Below are positions 24,774 through 34,052 of a DNA stretch of 51,529 nt, in pieces. The stretch's first letter is position 1, and every line of letters begins with the position of its first letter. The stretch lies in NCBI GenBank assembly GCA_021736575.1, contig JAIPFP010000009.1, positions 1 to 51,529 of the forward strand. Direction: 5' to 3'. The position numbers were made by a program, and so were the translations under genes. This DNA comes from Pirellula sp. (GTDB lineage Bacteria; Planctomycetota; Planctomycetia; Pirellulales; Pirellulaceae). A model generated the notes under the pieces. That model saw only the letters and a list, made by a program, of their open reading frames with translations, ran no database searches and was not told the origin of the DNA.

Positions 24774-25037
24774 TTGCGAGAATGCCCGAAAGTTTGGTAT
24801 GAAACGCATCAGTCGAGGACAGGGGAATTCCTAAGTTCAGCGGATCATGAAGTGCTCAGTCTTTTTATTGCAGATCTCGAAAACCAGGAACATGCAGCCG
24901 CAATCCTAGAAGTCTTGCAAGGCACTCGAATTGCAATGGAGCTAGTTTCCAAAGTTGGATTTGCCCAATATGAGCTTGACCCAACCTCGGTTGGAGCGAT
25001 CTTCATGCAAAAGCGTCTCGAGGATCGATCAACATGA
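24774..25037 (+). CDS. Small protein translationally coupled to the LptF/LptG permease
   Basis: Up to 87 residues if TTG 24774 is the start; an internal GTG at about 24852 would give a shorter protein. The last four bases (ATGA) overlap the start of the permease gene, which supports the frame being real. The product is acidic and helical (EVLSLFIADLENQEHAAAILEVLQGTR) with no membrane segment and no recognised domain. I infer a cytoplasmic accessory or regulatory role for lipid or LPS export, purely from the coupling. Confidence 0.55.
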   Translation: MRECPKVWYETHQSRTGEFLSSADHEVLSLFIADLENQEHAAAILEVLQGTRIAMELVSKVGFAQYELDPTSVGAIFMQKRLEDRST

Positions 25038-26170
25038 CCAAAATCGATCGCTATCTGTTGTTTTTGTACTCTCGGGTCTTTGTCATTTGCTTTTTGACTT
25101 TGTCGGGTTTGCTGATCGTTGTTCAAGTCTTCACCAACTTAGAAGAGCTGATTGCGTTCGGCAAAGTGCGCGGTGGTTTTCTTCTCGGACTTGCTGAGTA
25201 CTTTAGTCCGTACATGCTGAGTATCTACGATCGAATGTGCGGCCTGATGACATTATTGGCCACTATGTTTGTCGTGGCTTGGCTTTATCGAACCAACGAG
25301 ATGACTGCTCTGCTGGCGGCCGGTATTAACAAAGGCCGGATTCTACGCCCAATTCTCATTATGTCAGCCATTCTCATTGGTTTGGCTGCCATTTCACGAG
25401 AATTATTGATCCCAAATTATTCTGCCATGTTGAGCAAGACACCTCAAGAATTGCTTACGGAAAGCGTTCGCCCTGTTCGTCCCACAGAAGATCTCGAACA
25501 AGGTGTTTTGATCGCAGGCTTGCATTTGCAACCTGCAACGTTGACGATCAACCAACCGATTTTTAAATTCTTGGGGCCAGCAGTTGAGGTAACACAACAA
25601 ATCACGGGCGTCTCAGCGAAATTTCTTCCGGCAGATGAAACTCATGCTGCTGGTTATTTGATCGCGGGAGCAAAAGGTGCAGAGCCATTGATCGGCAAGT
25701 CCTCTGTTCGCACCAAGACAGGTGTCTATCTTTTGCTACCAACAGACACACCATGGTTGAAGCCAGACGAGTGCTTCGTTCCGAGCACGCTTGAGTTCGA
25801 TGTGCTGCGTGGCGGAGGCGCCAAGCAATTTGCATCCACGAGCGACCTAATTTGGCGGATGCGGAACCAGTCGCACTATTACGGAAGCGAGCTCAAAGTG
25901 GCCGTTCACACTCGATTTCTGCAGCCATTGTTGGATTTCACTCAACTGTTGATCGGGATACCCATGATCTTATCCAATCGCAACCGCAATTTGGTCAGCA
26001 TGATCCTGTCCTGCATACTTAGTTTCTCAGCTTTTTTCGGTATTAGCATTGGACTCAATACATTGGGGGCTCACGAGATGCTACTCTCACCTGCCGCCGC
26101 CGCTTGGGCCCCCCTTTTGATTTTTGGACCATACGCTTGGGCACAAGCCTCGCGGGCCATGCAATCTTAA
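25034..26170 (+). CDS. LptF/LptG-family (YjgP/YjgQ) permease
   Basis: 378 residues with the family layout: three N-terminal membrane helices (VFVICFLTLSGLLIVVQVF, LMTLLATMFVVAWLY and ILIMSAILIGLAAISRELL), a ~170-residue periplasmic beta domain of jellyroll type, and three C-terminal helices ending GPYAWAQASRAM. The motif YFSPYMLSIYDRMCGLMTLLA before helix two, and the TRFLQPLLDFTQLLIGIPMILS segment, are typical of LptF/G. These permeases work with LptB and LptC to extract lipopolysaccharide or related lipids from the inner membrane. Only one such gene is seen here, with none of its LptB or LptC partners nearby. The stop is 7 bp from the convergent cytochrome gene. Confidence 0.9.
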   Translation: MTKIDRYLLFLYSRVFVICFLTLSGLLIVVQVFTNLEELIAFGKVRGGFLLGLAEYFSPYMLSIYDRMCGLMTLLATMFVVAWLYRTNEMTALLAAGINKGRILRPILIMSAILIGLAAISRELLIPNYSAMLSKTPQELLTESVRPVRPTEDLEQGVLIAGLHLQPATLTINQPIFKFLGPAVEVTQQITGVSAKFLPADETHAAGYLIAGAKGAEPLIGKSSVRTKTGVYLLLPTDTPWLKPDECFVPSTLEFDVLRGGGAKQFASTSDLIWRMRNQSHYYGSELKVAVHTRFLQPLLDFTQLLIGIPMILSNRNRNLVSMILSCILSFSAFFGISIGLNTLGAHEMLLSPAAAAWAPLLIFGPYAWAQASRAMQS

Positions 26171-26177
26171 TCTCGTC

Positions 26178-29100
26178 CTATCGGCGGTGCATCATGAACG
26201 CAAACAAGTCGCGAACTTGATCTGCCGTCATCACATCCAGCATCCCGTCCGGCATTAAGGATTTCGCCGAATTGCGAGACTGTTCGATGTCCTCGGTCGC
26301 AATCGTAAGCTGCTCTTTGTCCGTTTGGACTGTCATCGCATTTTCCGTTCGTCCGACAATGACCCCTGTAATCACGCGGCCTTCCTTGAGGGCGATGATC
26401 GACGTCGTAAATTGTTTAGGTACTTCTGCGCTCGGATCGACAATATTCATTAACAAGTAGTCGAGATTCGTGCGATTCGTACCCGTTAGATCGGGCCCGA
26501 TCGACTGACCTTCACCATATAGTTTGTGGCAGTTCGCGCAAGACTTCTTGAACAGCATCGAACCATTTTCCAAATCGCCCTGGGCAAGCGTTGGGCCCTT
26601 GAGTTCATTTTTCCAGCGATCGATGGTCTCAAGTTTGGCTTGCGGTGTTTCGTGGAGGACTCCCCATTTCGACTCAAGAACCGCTTGGATGCGTTCGTTT
26701 CCAAAGGCGAGCAGTTGCCGAACCTGCGCCGCCGACAAATCGCGAGCATCTACCTTGTCCTTGTCGATTCCATCGATCAGTTCCATCGCATACGATTGCC
26801 GACTGCAGAGCGTATCCAATGCCAGACCTCGATTGCCATCTTTCAATCCGCTGAGGCGACTGATGAGCTCTTTGCCGGTTTTTGGATTGTCGAAGCTCGC
26901 TAAGGCTCGGATGGCAGCATCGGCGACGGCACGATCTCCCAGCAGTTTGTAAAACGTCTCGACAGCTTCAACGTCCTTGGCTTGAGCCAACGCCTTGATC
27001 GCATCTTCCCTTGTGACGGAATCTAAATTCGTATTCCCGGCCAAAGTTCGCAAGTCTGCGAGCGCGGTTCCGTCTCCAAACAAGACACCCAACGCATCCG
27101 TCGCAAACAGGACCTCTTTGTTTTTTGATGACCGCAGCGTTTTTTCGATGCTGGTCCAATTGTCCGGTGCTTTGACGCGTGCCCGGCCCGCCAACCCAGT
27201 TCGAAACGCGTTCAGCAGTTCGGCTGCGGTCGCATCGTCGTGCGCGATGTGGCTTGAAATAAACGTCAATACTTGATCCGCGAGCGACATGTCTTTGTCG
27301 ATCTCGTAAGCCAAACGACGTACCGCAAACTGCTGGAGCTTGGGAATCGAATTCAGCAAACGCACTTCCTTCACGGTTTTCACAATCGGTTCGATGCCAT
27401 ACCAAGTCATCAGAGTCAAGTTCGGATCGGCGGCAATCGTGCGCGCATTCTCCGATTGTGATAAAATCGCGGTGGCCAACTCATGTCGTTCGCTCGAATC
27501 AAAGCGTCTCAAAACGGATACCAAGGCCAACAAAACATTGGCGGCTGGCTTTTGCTTTGCCAATAGAATGAGATCTGGGAGCAGTGCCTTGCGACGTTCC
27601 GGGTCATAACATGAGATCTGTACCGCATGTTCAAGCAGTTCGAGATTCGAAGTCTTTAGCTCACGACGCAAGTCGTCCTGGCTGTTGAATCCGAGTGCTT
27701 CTGCCAGCAAAAGGGGTAGTGGACGCCCATCTGGGCCCAGCCTAGGTTCGCGAAGTCGGGAATCTCCTTGTTGCCTTTCTTGCAAAATGCGAGTTGAGTG
27801 CCGAGCAAACCAAGCATCTTTTCCAACTGCTAATTCAAGAAGTGCTGCACTTGTCTGATCATTCAACGGAGGGTTAGGTTGGAAAGGCTTTGGCTTTCCA
27901 TAGGCAATGCGATAGATCCGACCGCTAGTACGGTGAATTCCGTCATGATCATGGCACTCGCCATTGTCCGACCAGTCCGAAACGTAGATAGCACCTTCGG
28001 GGCCGGATTTGATGTCGACACCGCGAAACCAAGGGGATTTCACCATCATGAAATCGGGCTCGCGTTTACCCACGAATCCGCTGCCTGAACGCTCAAGCCG
28101 ATTCACATTCAAACGCCGACCGTGCGTGTTGCACATGAAGATCTTGCCGCGATACTCTTGAGGGAAATTGCTTCCTTGGTAAATCAACCCACCGACATGG
28201 GAATGACCGCCCCCTAAATCACTTGCGACTCCATCTCGGCTTTCGCTCCACTTGCGAGTCGTGTCCCAGTGGTAATGATCCGCCGTCATGTCCATCAGTT
28301 CATAGAAATGAGGGTTGGAGTCCTGGCCATACATTCGTTTGAAATGCGCGCCCGGCATTGCATGCCATAGGTGCCCTTGCACGTTATTGGTCATAAAGAA
28401 CTGGCCGTCCGCGTTAAAGTCCAACCCCCACGGGTTGGTCGTTCCGTTACAAACAACTTCGACGGTTTTCTTGATGGGATGATAACGCCACACGCCGCAG
28501 TTCATGGCGGGACGTTCGGACTGTGGAGTTCCAGGGACTCCAGGGTACGACGTATCCACGATTCCATGTCGACCATACAACCAGCCGTCTGGACCCCAGA
28601 TGAGACCGCTGACAAAGTTATGTCCGCATTCTTTGCTCCAACCGTCGAGCATTACAATTGGTTCGCCATCCGGAACGTCGTCGCCGTTCTTATCGGGAAT
28701 GAAGGAGAGTGTCCCGTCGTGAAGGATCCAAACTCCACCGAATCCCCAGGTCAAGCTGGTGAGCATGAACCCCTTGTCCCAAAACACTTTGCGAGTGTCG
28801 TGCTTGCCATCGAAATCGGTGTCCTCGAAGACGACGATTCGATCTCGCAACTTCGTTTCGTATGGTCCACCGCTGTAGGTGTAATTTTCAGCAACCCATA
28901 ACCGACCTCGATCATCGAAGTCCATACAGATCGGCTGCTGAACATCGGGGTCTCCTGCAAATAGGGTCGCGTTAAAACCCGGCGGAAGCTCGATCAAGCT
29001 GACCATCTCGGCTGCTGCTGGTGGGTTCTGGCCGGCCGCTTCGGTATTGAAGATTTTGGGAAAGTCGCTCTGTGAAAAAGCTCGACCTGGCCCAAATGTC

Positions 29101-29189
29101 AAGGCAAAACACACACAGCACGAAAGGATTTTTGCAAAACCACCAACCCTTACGGGCATGCCGTTCGACGCAGACAAGAGATACTTCAT
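26178..29189 (-). CDS. PVC-type cytochrome (second copy): dehydrogenase propeller, HEAT repeats, CxxCH haem domain
   Basis: 1003 residues from ATG 29189, where a signal peptide (FAKILSCCVCFALTFGPGRAFSQ) starts; the frame is open 228 bases further up, but that part is repeat-derived. The N-terminal propeller has FNATLFAGDPDVQQPICMDFDDRGRLWVAENYTY, CGHNFVSGLIWGPDGWLYGRHG and GPEGAIYVSDWSDNGECHDHDG. HEAT-like repeats cover residues ~500-850. The C-terminal haem domain has CANCHKLYGEG at ~884, GPDLTGTNR, NIVDPSAEVP and SLMPDGM. Architecture and length match the protein at 13904, but the details differ enough to make it a different paralogue. A periplasmic electron-transfer or oxidoreductase function is expected; the substrate is unknown. 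Confidence 0.9.
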   Translation of the reverse strand: MKYLLSASNGMPVRVGGFAKILSCCVCFALTFGPGRAFSQSDFPKIFNTEAAGQNPPAAAEMVSLIELPPGFNATLFAGDPDVQQPICMDFDDRGRLWVAENYTYSGGPYETKLRDRIVVFEDTDFDGKHDTRKVFWDKGFMLTSLTWGFGGVWILHDGTLSFIPDKNGDDVPDGEPIVMLDGWSKECGHNFVSGLIWGPDGWLYGRHGIVDTSYPGVPGTPQSERPAMNCGVWRYHPIKKTVEVVCNGTTNPWGLDFNADGQFFMTNNVQGHLWHAMPGAHFKRMYGQDSNPHFYELMDMTADHYHWDTTRKWSESRDGVASDLGGGHSHVGGLIYQGSNFPQEYRGKIFMCNTHGRRLNVNRLERSGSGFVGKREPDFMMVKSPWFRGVDIKSGPEGAIYVSDWSDNGECHDHDGIHRTSGRIYRIAYGKPKPFQPNPPLNDQTSAALLELAVGKDAWFARHSTRILQERQQGDSRLREPRLGPDGRPLPLLLAEALGFNSQDDLRRELKTSNLELLEHAVQISCYDPERRKALLPDLILLAKQKPAANVLLALVSVLRRFDSSERHELATAILSQSENARTIAADPNLTLMTWYGIEPIVKTVKEVRLLNSIPKLQQFAVRRLAYEIDKDMSLADQVLTFISSHIAHDDATAAELLNAFRTGLAGRARVKAPDNWTSIEKTLRSSKNKEVLFATDALGVLFGDGTALADLRTLAGNTNLDSVTREDAIKALAQAKDVEAVETFYKLLGDRAVADAAIRALASFDNPKTGKELISRLSGLKDGNRGLALDTLCSRQSYAMELIDGIDKDKVDARDLSAAQVRQLLAFGNERIQAVLESKWGVLHETPQAKLETIDRWKNELKGPTLAQGDLENGSMLFKKSCANCHKLYGEGQSIGPDLTGTNRTNLDYLLMNIVDPSAEVPKQFTTSIIALKEGRVITGVIVGRTENAMTVQTDKEQLTIATEDIEQSRNSAKSLMPDGMLDVMTADQVRDLFAFMMHRR

Positions 29190-29316
29190 TACTGCACGTT
29201 CTGTAAAATAATTCCGAAACTTGGAGAGGAAACTCCCTCGAATTATAGCTAACAAATTCGGAGACCGGGTTATTCGGGAAGGGTGATGGTACAATTTCGT
29301 CAAATCTGAGACGATC

Positions 29317-29368
29317 GCATCGACAAGGCGCATCGACAAGGCGCATCGACAAGGCGCATCGACAAGGC
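29317..29368. repeat. Four perfect 13-bp tandem repeats (GCATCGACAAGGC)
   Basis: GCATCGACAAGGC is repeated four times without mismatch at 29317, 29330, 29343 and 29356. The last unit runs into a perfect hairpin, AGGCGAG-ATGCCG-CTCGCCT (29365-29384). The block lies in the 219-bp gap between the divergent cytochrome and histidine kinase genes, 24 bp from the kinase start, so copy number could alter expression. Confidence 0.9.
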
Positions 29369-29408
29369 GAGATGCCGCTCGCCTAATGACACATGGGTAA
29401 CAATCGGA

Positions 29409-31292
29409 TTGCCCCAAACTCCTGACACTTTATTTGCTGTTGTTAGCCAATTGCTTGCTCGCCAACCTAAATCGATCGGTCACTACGTTTCGGCTTCCTG
29501 GCCTGTTTTGGTGGGGTCGCTGGTTGCCGGAATCTGCCTTGCAGCCATCGTTCTAGCGATTCTCGGAGAGAGTCATCGTCAACGTTGGCAATCCGCTCAG
29601 CAAGCTCTAGCGATCGCCGACGTGACCGCGATTGAAGCCATGCGTCGTATTGGAATTGTCGCTGCGACGACACCTGCTCTGCAACGCCCAGAATCGATAA
29701 CGTCCGCGTTGCAAACGTCGATCGACGCGTTACGAAAAAATGGCGAGATCCTTTGGCTAGAATCGCCGGATTTTTTCGATGCAACCCATGCCAAGGAGCA
29801 AGTACCCGAGAGCATTGGAACCGCCTGGAGCAACGAACCCAACAACTATCAGCGACTCAAAGTGACAAAACAATTGGACCCATTGTTTGCGCCTTTGAAG
29901 CAACTCACCCTCATTCGGAGGTTTTCACCTCAAGACATCGACGGGCTGCATTTTTTCGATTGGTTGCTGGGGATCGGTTTGTGTTCCTTGAGTTGCGGTG
30001 CGGGCGTTTGGCTGACCACCTCGCGATATCGTCGACAACAGTTATTGCAGTTGCTCGCCGAGTGGGCAAAGGACAGTGATCGAGGGCTTCAAGCCAGCGA
30101 CGCCTTCCCTAACACGACAACCCTCCAGTCGATCGAACCGCAGATCTCGCAAATCGTTCGAAGTGCCTCTCAATCGATGCATGCACGGCTTGAAACCGTT
30201 CAGCAGTCTGCGGAACAGTCCGCCCGCGTGATGTCGGCAATGCCGGTCGGAGTCGTTGCGTTTGACCCGTCATTAAAACTTCTATTTGTCAACCGAGCTG
30301 GTCGTGAACTACTCAAGTTATCTGAGGCGACGCAATTCGGCCAATCGCTTGTGGAAGTCGTTCGGCACCCAACCGTTGTCAGTCTCATTCAGCAAGTCTC
30401 GCTCGAGCCTCAATCGCAGGAGATTGAGTTGGAACTACCATTGAGCAAAATAACATTGCGATTGCGAGCACAGCCTCTTCAAGAGCCCCATGCTCTGCTC
30501 GAACCCACCGCTCGAAATGGTGTGTTGTTAACCATCACGGACGAAACCCGACTCAAGCAACTTGAGAACGCCCGCCGCGATTTTACGGCGAACGTTTCGC
30601 ATGAACTCAAGACTCCGTTATCGGCGATCAAGGCATACGCAGAAACGCTTCTCATCGGAGCCCTGGAAGATGCAGATGCCAGTCGCAGATTTGTCGAACG
30701 GATCAGCGAGCAGGCCAATCGGCTGGACATCTTGATTCGAGATCTGCTCCATTTAACTAAGTTACAGTCCCAACCGGACAAGCCCTTGCTCAGAAACCTG
30801 CAGCTAGAAGATGTGCTCAAAACGTGCCTCGAAGAACATCGCACCATAGGCCTCTCCAAAAACGTCGCAATCGATGCTTCCGGTGTTGGCAAGAACTGCC
30901 TCGTCGAAGCGGATCTGGAGTCGCTGCGAACGGTTATTGGAAACTTGTTAAGCAACGCCGTCCGATACAACCGACCCGGTGGCTGGATCAAAGTCTCGAC
31001 GCGAATGGAAACGAACTTTGTTAACTTAATTGTAGAAGACAATGGAGTCGGAATACCGCCAGAAGACCTCGATCGTATCTTCGAACGATTCTATCGTGTT
31101 GAGAAAGCCAGAAGCCAAGATCTGGGTGGGACCGGTCTCGGGTTAGCCATCGTCAAACATCTTGTTCAGGCCATCTCTGCCGACATCAAAGTTCGCAGCG
31201 TTCTCGGCCAAGGGAGCGCATTTGAACTACGACTGAAACGGTCTACTCTCGGAAACATCCGAGAACATGGCGAAGGCATGCTTCAAGCTTAG
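29409..31292 (+). CDS. PhoR-like membrane sensor histidine kinase, no partner regulator adjacent
   Basis: 627 residues. Membrane segments at about 28-50 (WPVLVGSLVAGICLAAIVLAIL) and 180-203 (WLLGIGLCSLSCGAGVWLTT) flank an extracytoplasmic sensor region. A PAS-like domain (~272-365, VMSAMPVGVVAFDPSLKLLFVN) precedes the HisKA H box FTANVSHELKTPLSAIKAY, with phospho-acceptor His398. The ATPase has the N box NLLSNAVRYN, the G1 box VEDNGVGIP and the G2 box GTGLGLAIV. The layout and H-box are those of PhoR-type kinases. The start is TTG 29409, with no strong Shine-Dalgarno, so it is provisional. No response-regulator gene lies beside it. The 3' end overlaps the convergent TIGR01777 gene by 50 bp. 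Confidence 0.92.
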   Translation: MPQTPDTLFAVVSQLLARQPKSIGHYVSASWPVLVGSLVAGICLAAIVLAILGESHRQRWQSAQQALAIADVTAIEAMRRIGIVAATTPALQRPESITSALQTSIDALRKNGEILWLESPDFFDATHAKEQVPESIGTAWSNEPNNYQRLKVTKQLDPLFAPLKQLTLIRRFSPQDIDGLHFFDWLLGIGLCSLSCGAGVWLTTSRYRRQQLLQLLAEWAKDSDRGLQASDAFPNTTTLQSIEPQISQIVRSASQSMHARLETVQQSAEQSARVMSAMPVGVVAFDPSLKLLFVNRAGRELLKLSEATQFGQSLVEVVRHPTVVSLIQQVSLEPQSQEIELELPLSKITLRLRAQPLQEPHALLEPTARNGVLLTITDETRLKQLENARRDFTANVSHELKTPLSAIKAYAETLLIGALEDADASRRFVERISEQANRLDILIRDLLHLTKLQSQPDKPLLRNLQLEDVLKTCLEEHRTIGLSKNVAIDASGVGKNCLVEADLESLRTVIGNLLSNAVRYNRPGGWIKVSTRMETNFVNLIVEDNGVGIPPEDLDRIFERFYRVEKARSQDLGGTGLGLAIVKHLVQAISADIKVRSVLGQGSAFELRLKRSTLGNIREHGEGMLQA

Positions 31293-32649
31293 GTGTGCGA
31301 AAAGGAAACCCTTCCTCAGTTAATCGTTTGCAGTCCGCACGCGTACTGGTTAAGAGCATCGCGTCCGCCATTTCCCCTAAAAGAATCCTCAATGCAAATG
31401 CAGGTGCGGGAAATATCGCTGGACGATGAATGACGTGCCCCAACGTTCGAACAAAGGCACGGTTATCCGTCTGCTCAGGTGCGACCAAATTGGTTGCCCC
31501 TTCGCTTTTGGGATTCACGGCCAAAAAGAGAAATGCTGCCGCAGCATCGTCGACATGGATCCAACTCCAATATTGCCGACCGTCGCCAATCGGACCACCG
31601 AGCCCCAGCCGAAAAGGTAAGAGCATTTTCGCTAACGCACCTTGTTGCGGATGCAACGCGATCCCCAATCGCCCAATCGCAACACGGTTGCCTGAGCAGC
31701 GATTGAACTCCATGGCAGCAGATTCCCAGTCGCGCGCCAGTGACGCCAAAAAGTCATCGCCAAAGGGTTGGGATTCGTCAACTACTTGATCGCCTCGCTC
31801 GCCGTAACATCCAACGCCAGAGGCGCATACGAATGCTCTCGGCGGAGATTGCAATCGGCAAAGATCGCGGACCAGAGCGGTCGTCCCTGCAACGCGACTG
31901 TCCCGAATCGATTGCTTGGCCGATTGGGTCCACCGCGACGAAGCGATCCCTTTACCAGCAAGATGCACGACTGCATCAAGATTGGACATGGCGTCAAAAT
32001 CGCTGAATCCGTCTGTTGGGTCCCATACGACCGACGACGAGGACAAGGGGAACAGCTCGTTCCGCGAGTCTTTGCGAAGAATGCACACTGCTTCATGCCC
32101 AAGGACGGAAATGAGGTCGACCAATCGCCGACCAATCATCCCGGTACTTCCGGTGACACCGATACGAAGCTTACGACCAAAGACATGCGGTTCGAGAAAA
32201 TCCTTTAGCTTAAGATCCGCTTGAGTCGTCAAGTGACGATAGGCAAACATCGAATCAAGTTTAGACTGGACGATCGGTAGAGCCAGTTTCCCCAGCGAAC
32301 CGAATTTCATCTCGAATTGTATGCGGTCGTGAAGGATTGAGCTTCTTGAATTCACGTTTTCGAAGTGATGATCGTGAACCCAACTCTGAAACGGTCCGGA
32401 GAGTTGGACGTCTTGGAAACTGTTTGGACTATCCAATTGTGTGTGTTTGGCGTGCCAACGCACAGGAACTCCGAAAATCGAGTTCCGAATGATGACTTCA
32501 GATCCTATGGCGAGCGAGTCACTGCGGCGTTCAATGCATACTTTTTCCCAGGGTGGGATGAGGCGATCGATGGCGCCGGGATTGGCGTGATACTCGAATA
32601 ACTCTTTGCGATCTTGGAGGATAGCTGTGGATCGCTCGAAGAGGTGCAT
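31243..32649 (-). CDS. SRPBCC-NAD(P)-epimerase fusion, TIGR01777-like
   Basis: 468 residues. The N-terminal ~145 residues look like an SRPBCC/START ligand-binding fold (LFERSTAILQDRKELFEYHANPGAIDRLIPPWEK and the SWVHDHHFENV region). From ~165 an extended SDR domain begins with RIGVTGSTGMIGRRLVDLI (Rossmann glycine motif), then VVHLAGKGI, RAFVCASGVGCYGERGDQ and VRLG-like segments. The C-terminal ~50 residues (APAFALRILLGEMADAMLLTS, FPFRTPKLEACLRHVL) match the DUF1731 end of TIGR01777 epimerases. Proteins of this family are thought to act on nucleotide sugars or similar substrates; the reaction is not known. The gene starts three bases after the sigma-factor stop, so it is co-transcribed with it. 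Confidence 0.88.
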   Translation of the reverse strand: MHLFERSTAILQDRKELFEYHANPGAIDRLIPPWEKVCIERRSDSLAIGSEVIIRNSIFGVPVRWHAKHTQLDSPNSFQDVQLSGPFQSWVHDHHFENVNSRSSILHDRIQFEMKFGSLGKLALPIVQSKLDSMFAYRHLTTQADLKLKDFLEPHVFGRKLRIGVTGSTGMIGRRLVDLISVLGHEAVCILRKDSRNELFPLSSSSVVWDPTDGFSDFDAMSNLDAVVHLAGKGIASSRWTQSAKQSIRDSRVAGTTALVRDLCRLQSPPRAFVCASGVGCYGERGDQVVDESQPFGDDFLASLARDWESAAMEFNRCSGNRVAIGRLGIALHPQQGALAKMLLPFRLGLGGPIGDGRQYWSWIHVDDAAAAFLFLAVNPKSEGATNLVAPEQTDNRAFVRTLGHVIHRPAIFPAPAFALRILLGEMADAMLLTSTRADCKRLTEEGFPFRTPKLEACLRHVLGCFRE

Positions 32650-32652
32650 GGT

Positions 32653-33729
32653 TCAAACGTCTGGTTCTGAAAGCGGAGTCAATTCAACCATACCACGAAG
32701 CTTGTCGAGAGCACGCTTTTCCAACTGGCGAATGCGTTCTTTCGACACGCCTAGCTTATCCGCGAGTCGCTGTAGAGTCTGAATGCGGCGGTGTCCACCG
32801 AGCGAGAATCTTGCACGAATGATGAATTTCTCTCGCCGGTCCAAATCATCAAGCATGGTCGACAACTTGGAACGAAGTTCATTCCAACGCGCCTCGCTCA
32901 TCGAAGATTCCTTTTGATCGTCACTGATATCTATGCCGTTTTCGTGGATGCTGCCAGTGTTTCGCTGACGTTCGGCTTGCTTCTCCATGACGCGACGATA
33001 GGAATTCCGGCGTACGACCTGGGTAGCATACGTGCTAAAACGGAAACCAAGACCAATGTCAAACTTATCAACTGCCCGCAACAATGCAATGATTCCATCG
33101 CTCAGCAAGTCATCGAATCCGTTTTGAAGATTGACAAACTTTTTCACGATAGAAATGACGAGCCGCATATTCGACTTCACGATGAAATCTCGGTACAAAT
33201 CTGCGGCTTTTAACAAGCCCTCGATTCGACGAAGGTTCCAGCAATGGGGCTTTTCAATATCCAATGTCGATCGCAGTTGTTCTGCACGAAAACGAAGATA
33301 ATTCATCCGATGAAACAAACTTCTTTCTTCGTCGGGCGACAGCAGCTTTGTTTCGCAAAGCCGGGCCAAATGGGACGGCAGTGCAGCCACTTTCGATACC
33401 TTGGCAGGCGATTGCTCGATTCCCGACCCAAGAAAGATATCTCCAAGAATTTCGCCTTCCGCCGAAGGTTCCGAAAAGCGTTCACTGGCAATGAACTCAA
33501 CCTTTTCGGCGAGCAATCGCTTCACTTCCAAAGTTAAGTCCAACGCCGATTTCTGTTCCGGGCAAGAAAGCTGCAGGAAGTGGATGAACTGCTCTTCCAC
33601 GGTTTTCTTCTTGAACGTCTTCAGCGTTTTGACGCTCGCAGATTTTGCCGACTTCGAGATTGGAGATTTCCGCTTCACCGAACCAATTACGGGTTGGCTC
33701 AGTGCCGTGGATTGCAATACTTTGGCCAT
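32653..33729 (-). CDS. Sigma-70-family factor with long N-terminal extension
   Basis: About 358 residues from ATG 33729 (MAKVLQSTAL); ATG 33741 is an alternative. A basic, Ser/Lys-rich N-terminal region (~100-150 residues) has no domain that I recognise. Region 2 follows: DFIVKSNMRLVISIVKKFVN, then FDDLLSDGIIALLRAVDKFDIGLGFRFSTYATQVVRRNSYR, with -10 recognition determinants. Region 4 is at the C-terminus: LDDLDRREKFIIRARFSLGG, then TLQRLADKLGVSKERIRQLEKRALDKLR, a clear -35-binding helix-turn-helix. It is shorter than RpoD and lacks its region 1.1, so it is an alternative group-2/3-like sigma factor. It is divergent from a CarH-like regulator and 3 bp from the downstream epimerase gene. Confidence 0.92.
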   Translation of the reverse strand: MAKVLQSTALSQPVIGSVKRKSPISKSAKSASVKTLKTFKKKTVEEQFIHFLQLSCPEQKSALDLTLEVKRLLAEKVEFIASERFSEPSAEGEILGDIFLGSGIEQSPAKVSKVAALPSHLARLCETKLLSPDEERSLFHRMNYLRFRAEQLRSTLDIEKPHCWNLRRIEGLLKAADLYRDFIVKSNMRLVISIVKKFVNLQNGFDDLLSDGIIALLRAVDKFDIGLGFRFSTYATQVVRRNSYRRVMEKQAERQRNTGSIHENGIDISDDQKESSMSEARWNELRSKLSTMLDDLDRREKFIIRARFSLGGHRRIQTLQRLADKLGVSKERIRQLEKRALDKLRGMVELTPLSEPDV

Positions 33730-34052
33730 AATCATCACCAATCAGATGTCCTATGAAAGGCACATCGAAATTCAGGTCGGTAGGAGTCTTTGTCTGGGCA
33801 GCTAACTCGCCCATATCGTTCAAAACGTTCAACCCGTTCATTTGTACCGAATGTTAACTGGGTGATCAAGTCGTTGTTTAAAGTTTCTCGCCAAAGTCGT
33901 CAGAATCGGAGTTGCCAACATCCCAATAAATTATCAATGATTTTATTGCTTGATTTATCAGGGGTGAGCAGCATATACTCAGCCATTGGGGCGGTTTGAA
34001 CTTCGAGAGATTCAATCAGAACCTCTGTGATGAATGACCGTTTCGGACGTAT
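33730..34052. promoter_or_regulatory. 323-bp divergent region between sigma factor and CarH-like regulator
   Basis: No gene is seen. An unusually A+T-rich stretch at 33924-33960 contains AATAAATTATC and TTTTATTGC arms around ATGA, plus TGATTTATCA at 33951-33960, which could be overlapping promoters or a regulator site. Such a layout is typical when a MerR-type regulator controls itself and a divergent gene, but no operator was matched to a known one. Confidence 0.4.

Noticed and set aside
26178-29417. N-terminal extension of the second cytochrome to 29417
   Set aside because: The added residues come from the 13-bp tandem repeat (repeated LVDA words), and a proper signal peptide begins at 29189.
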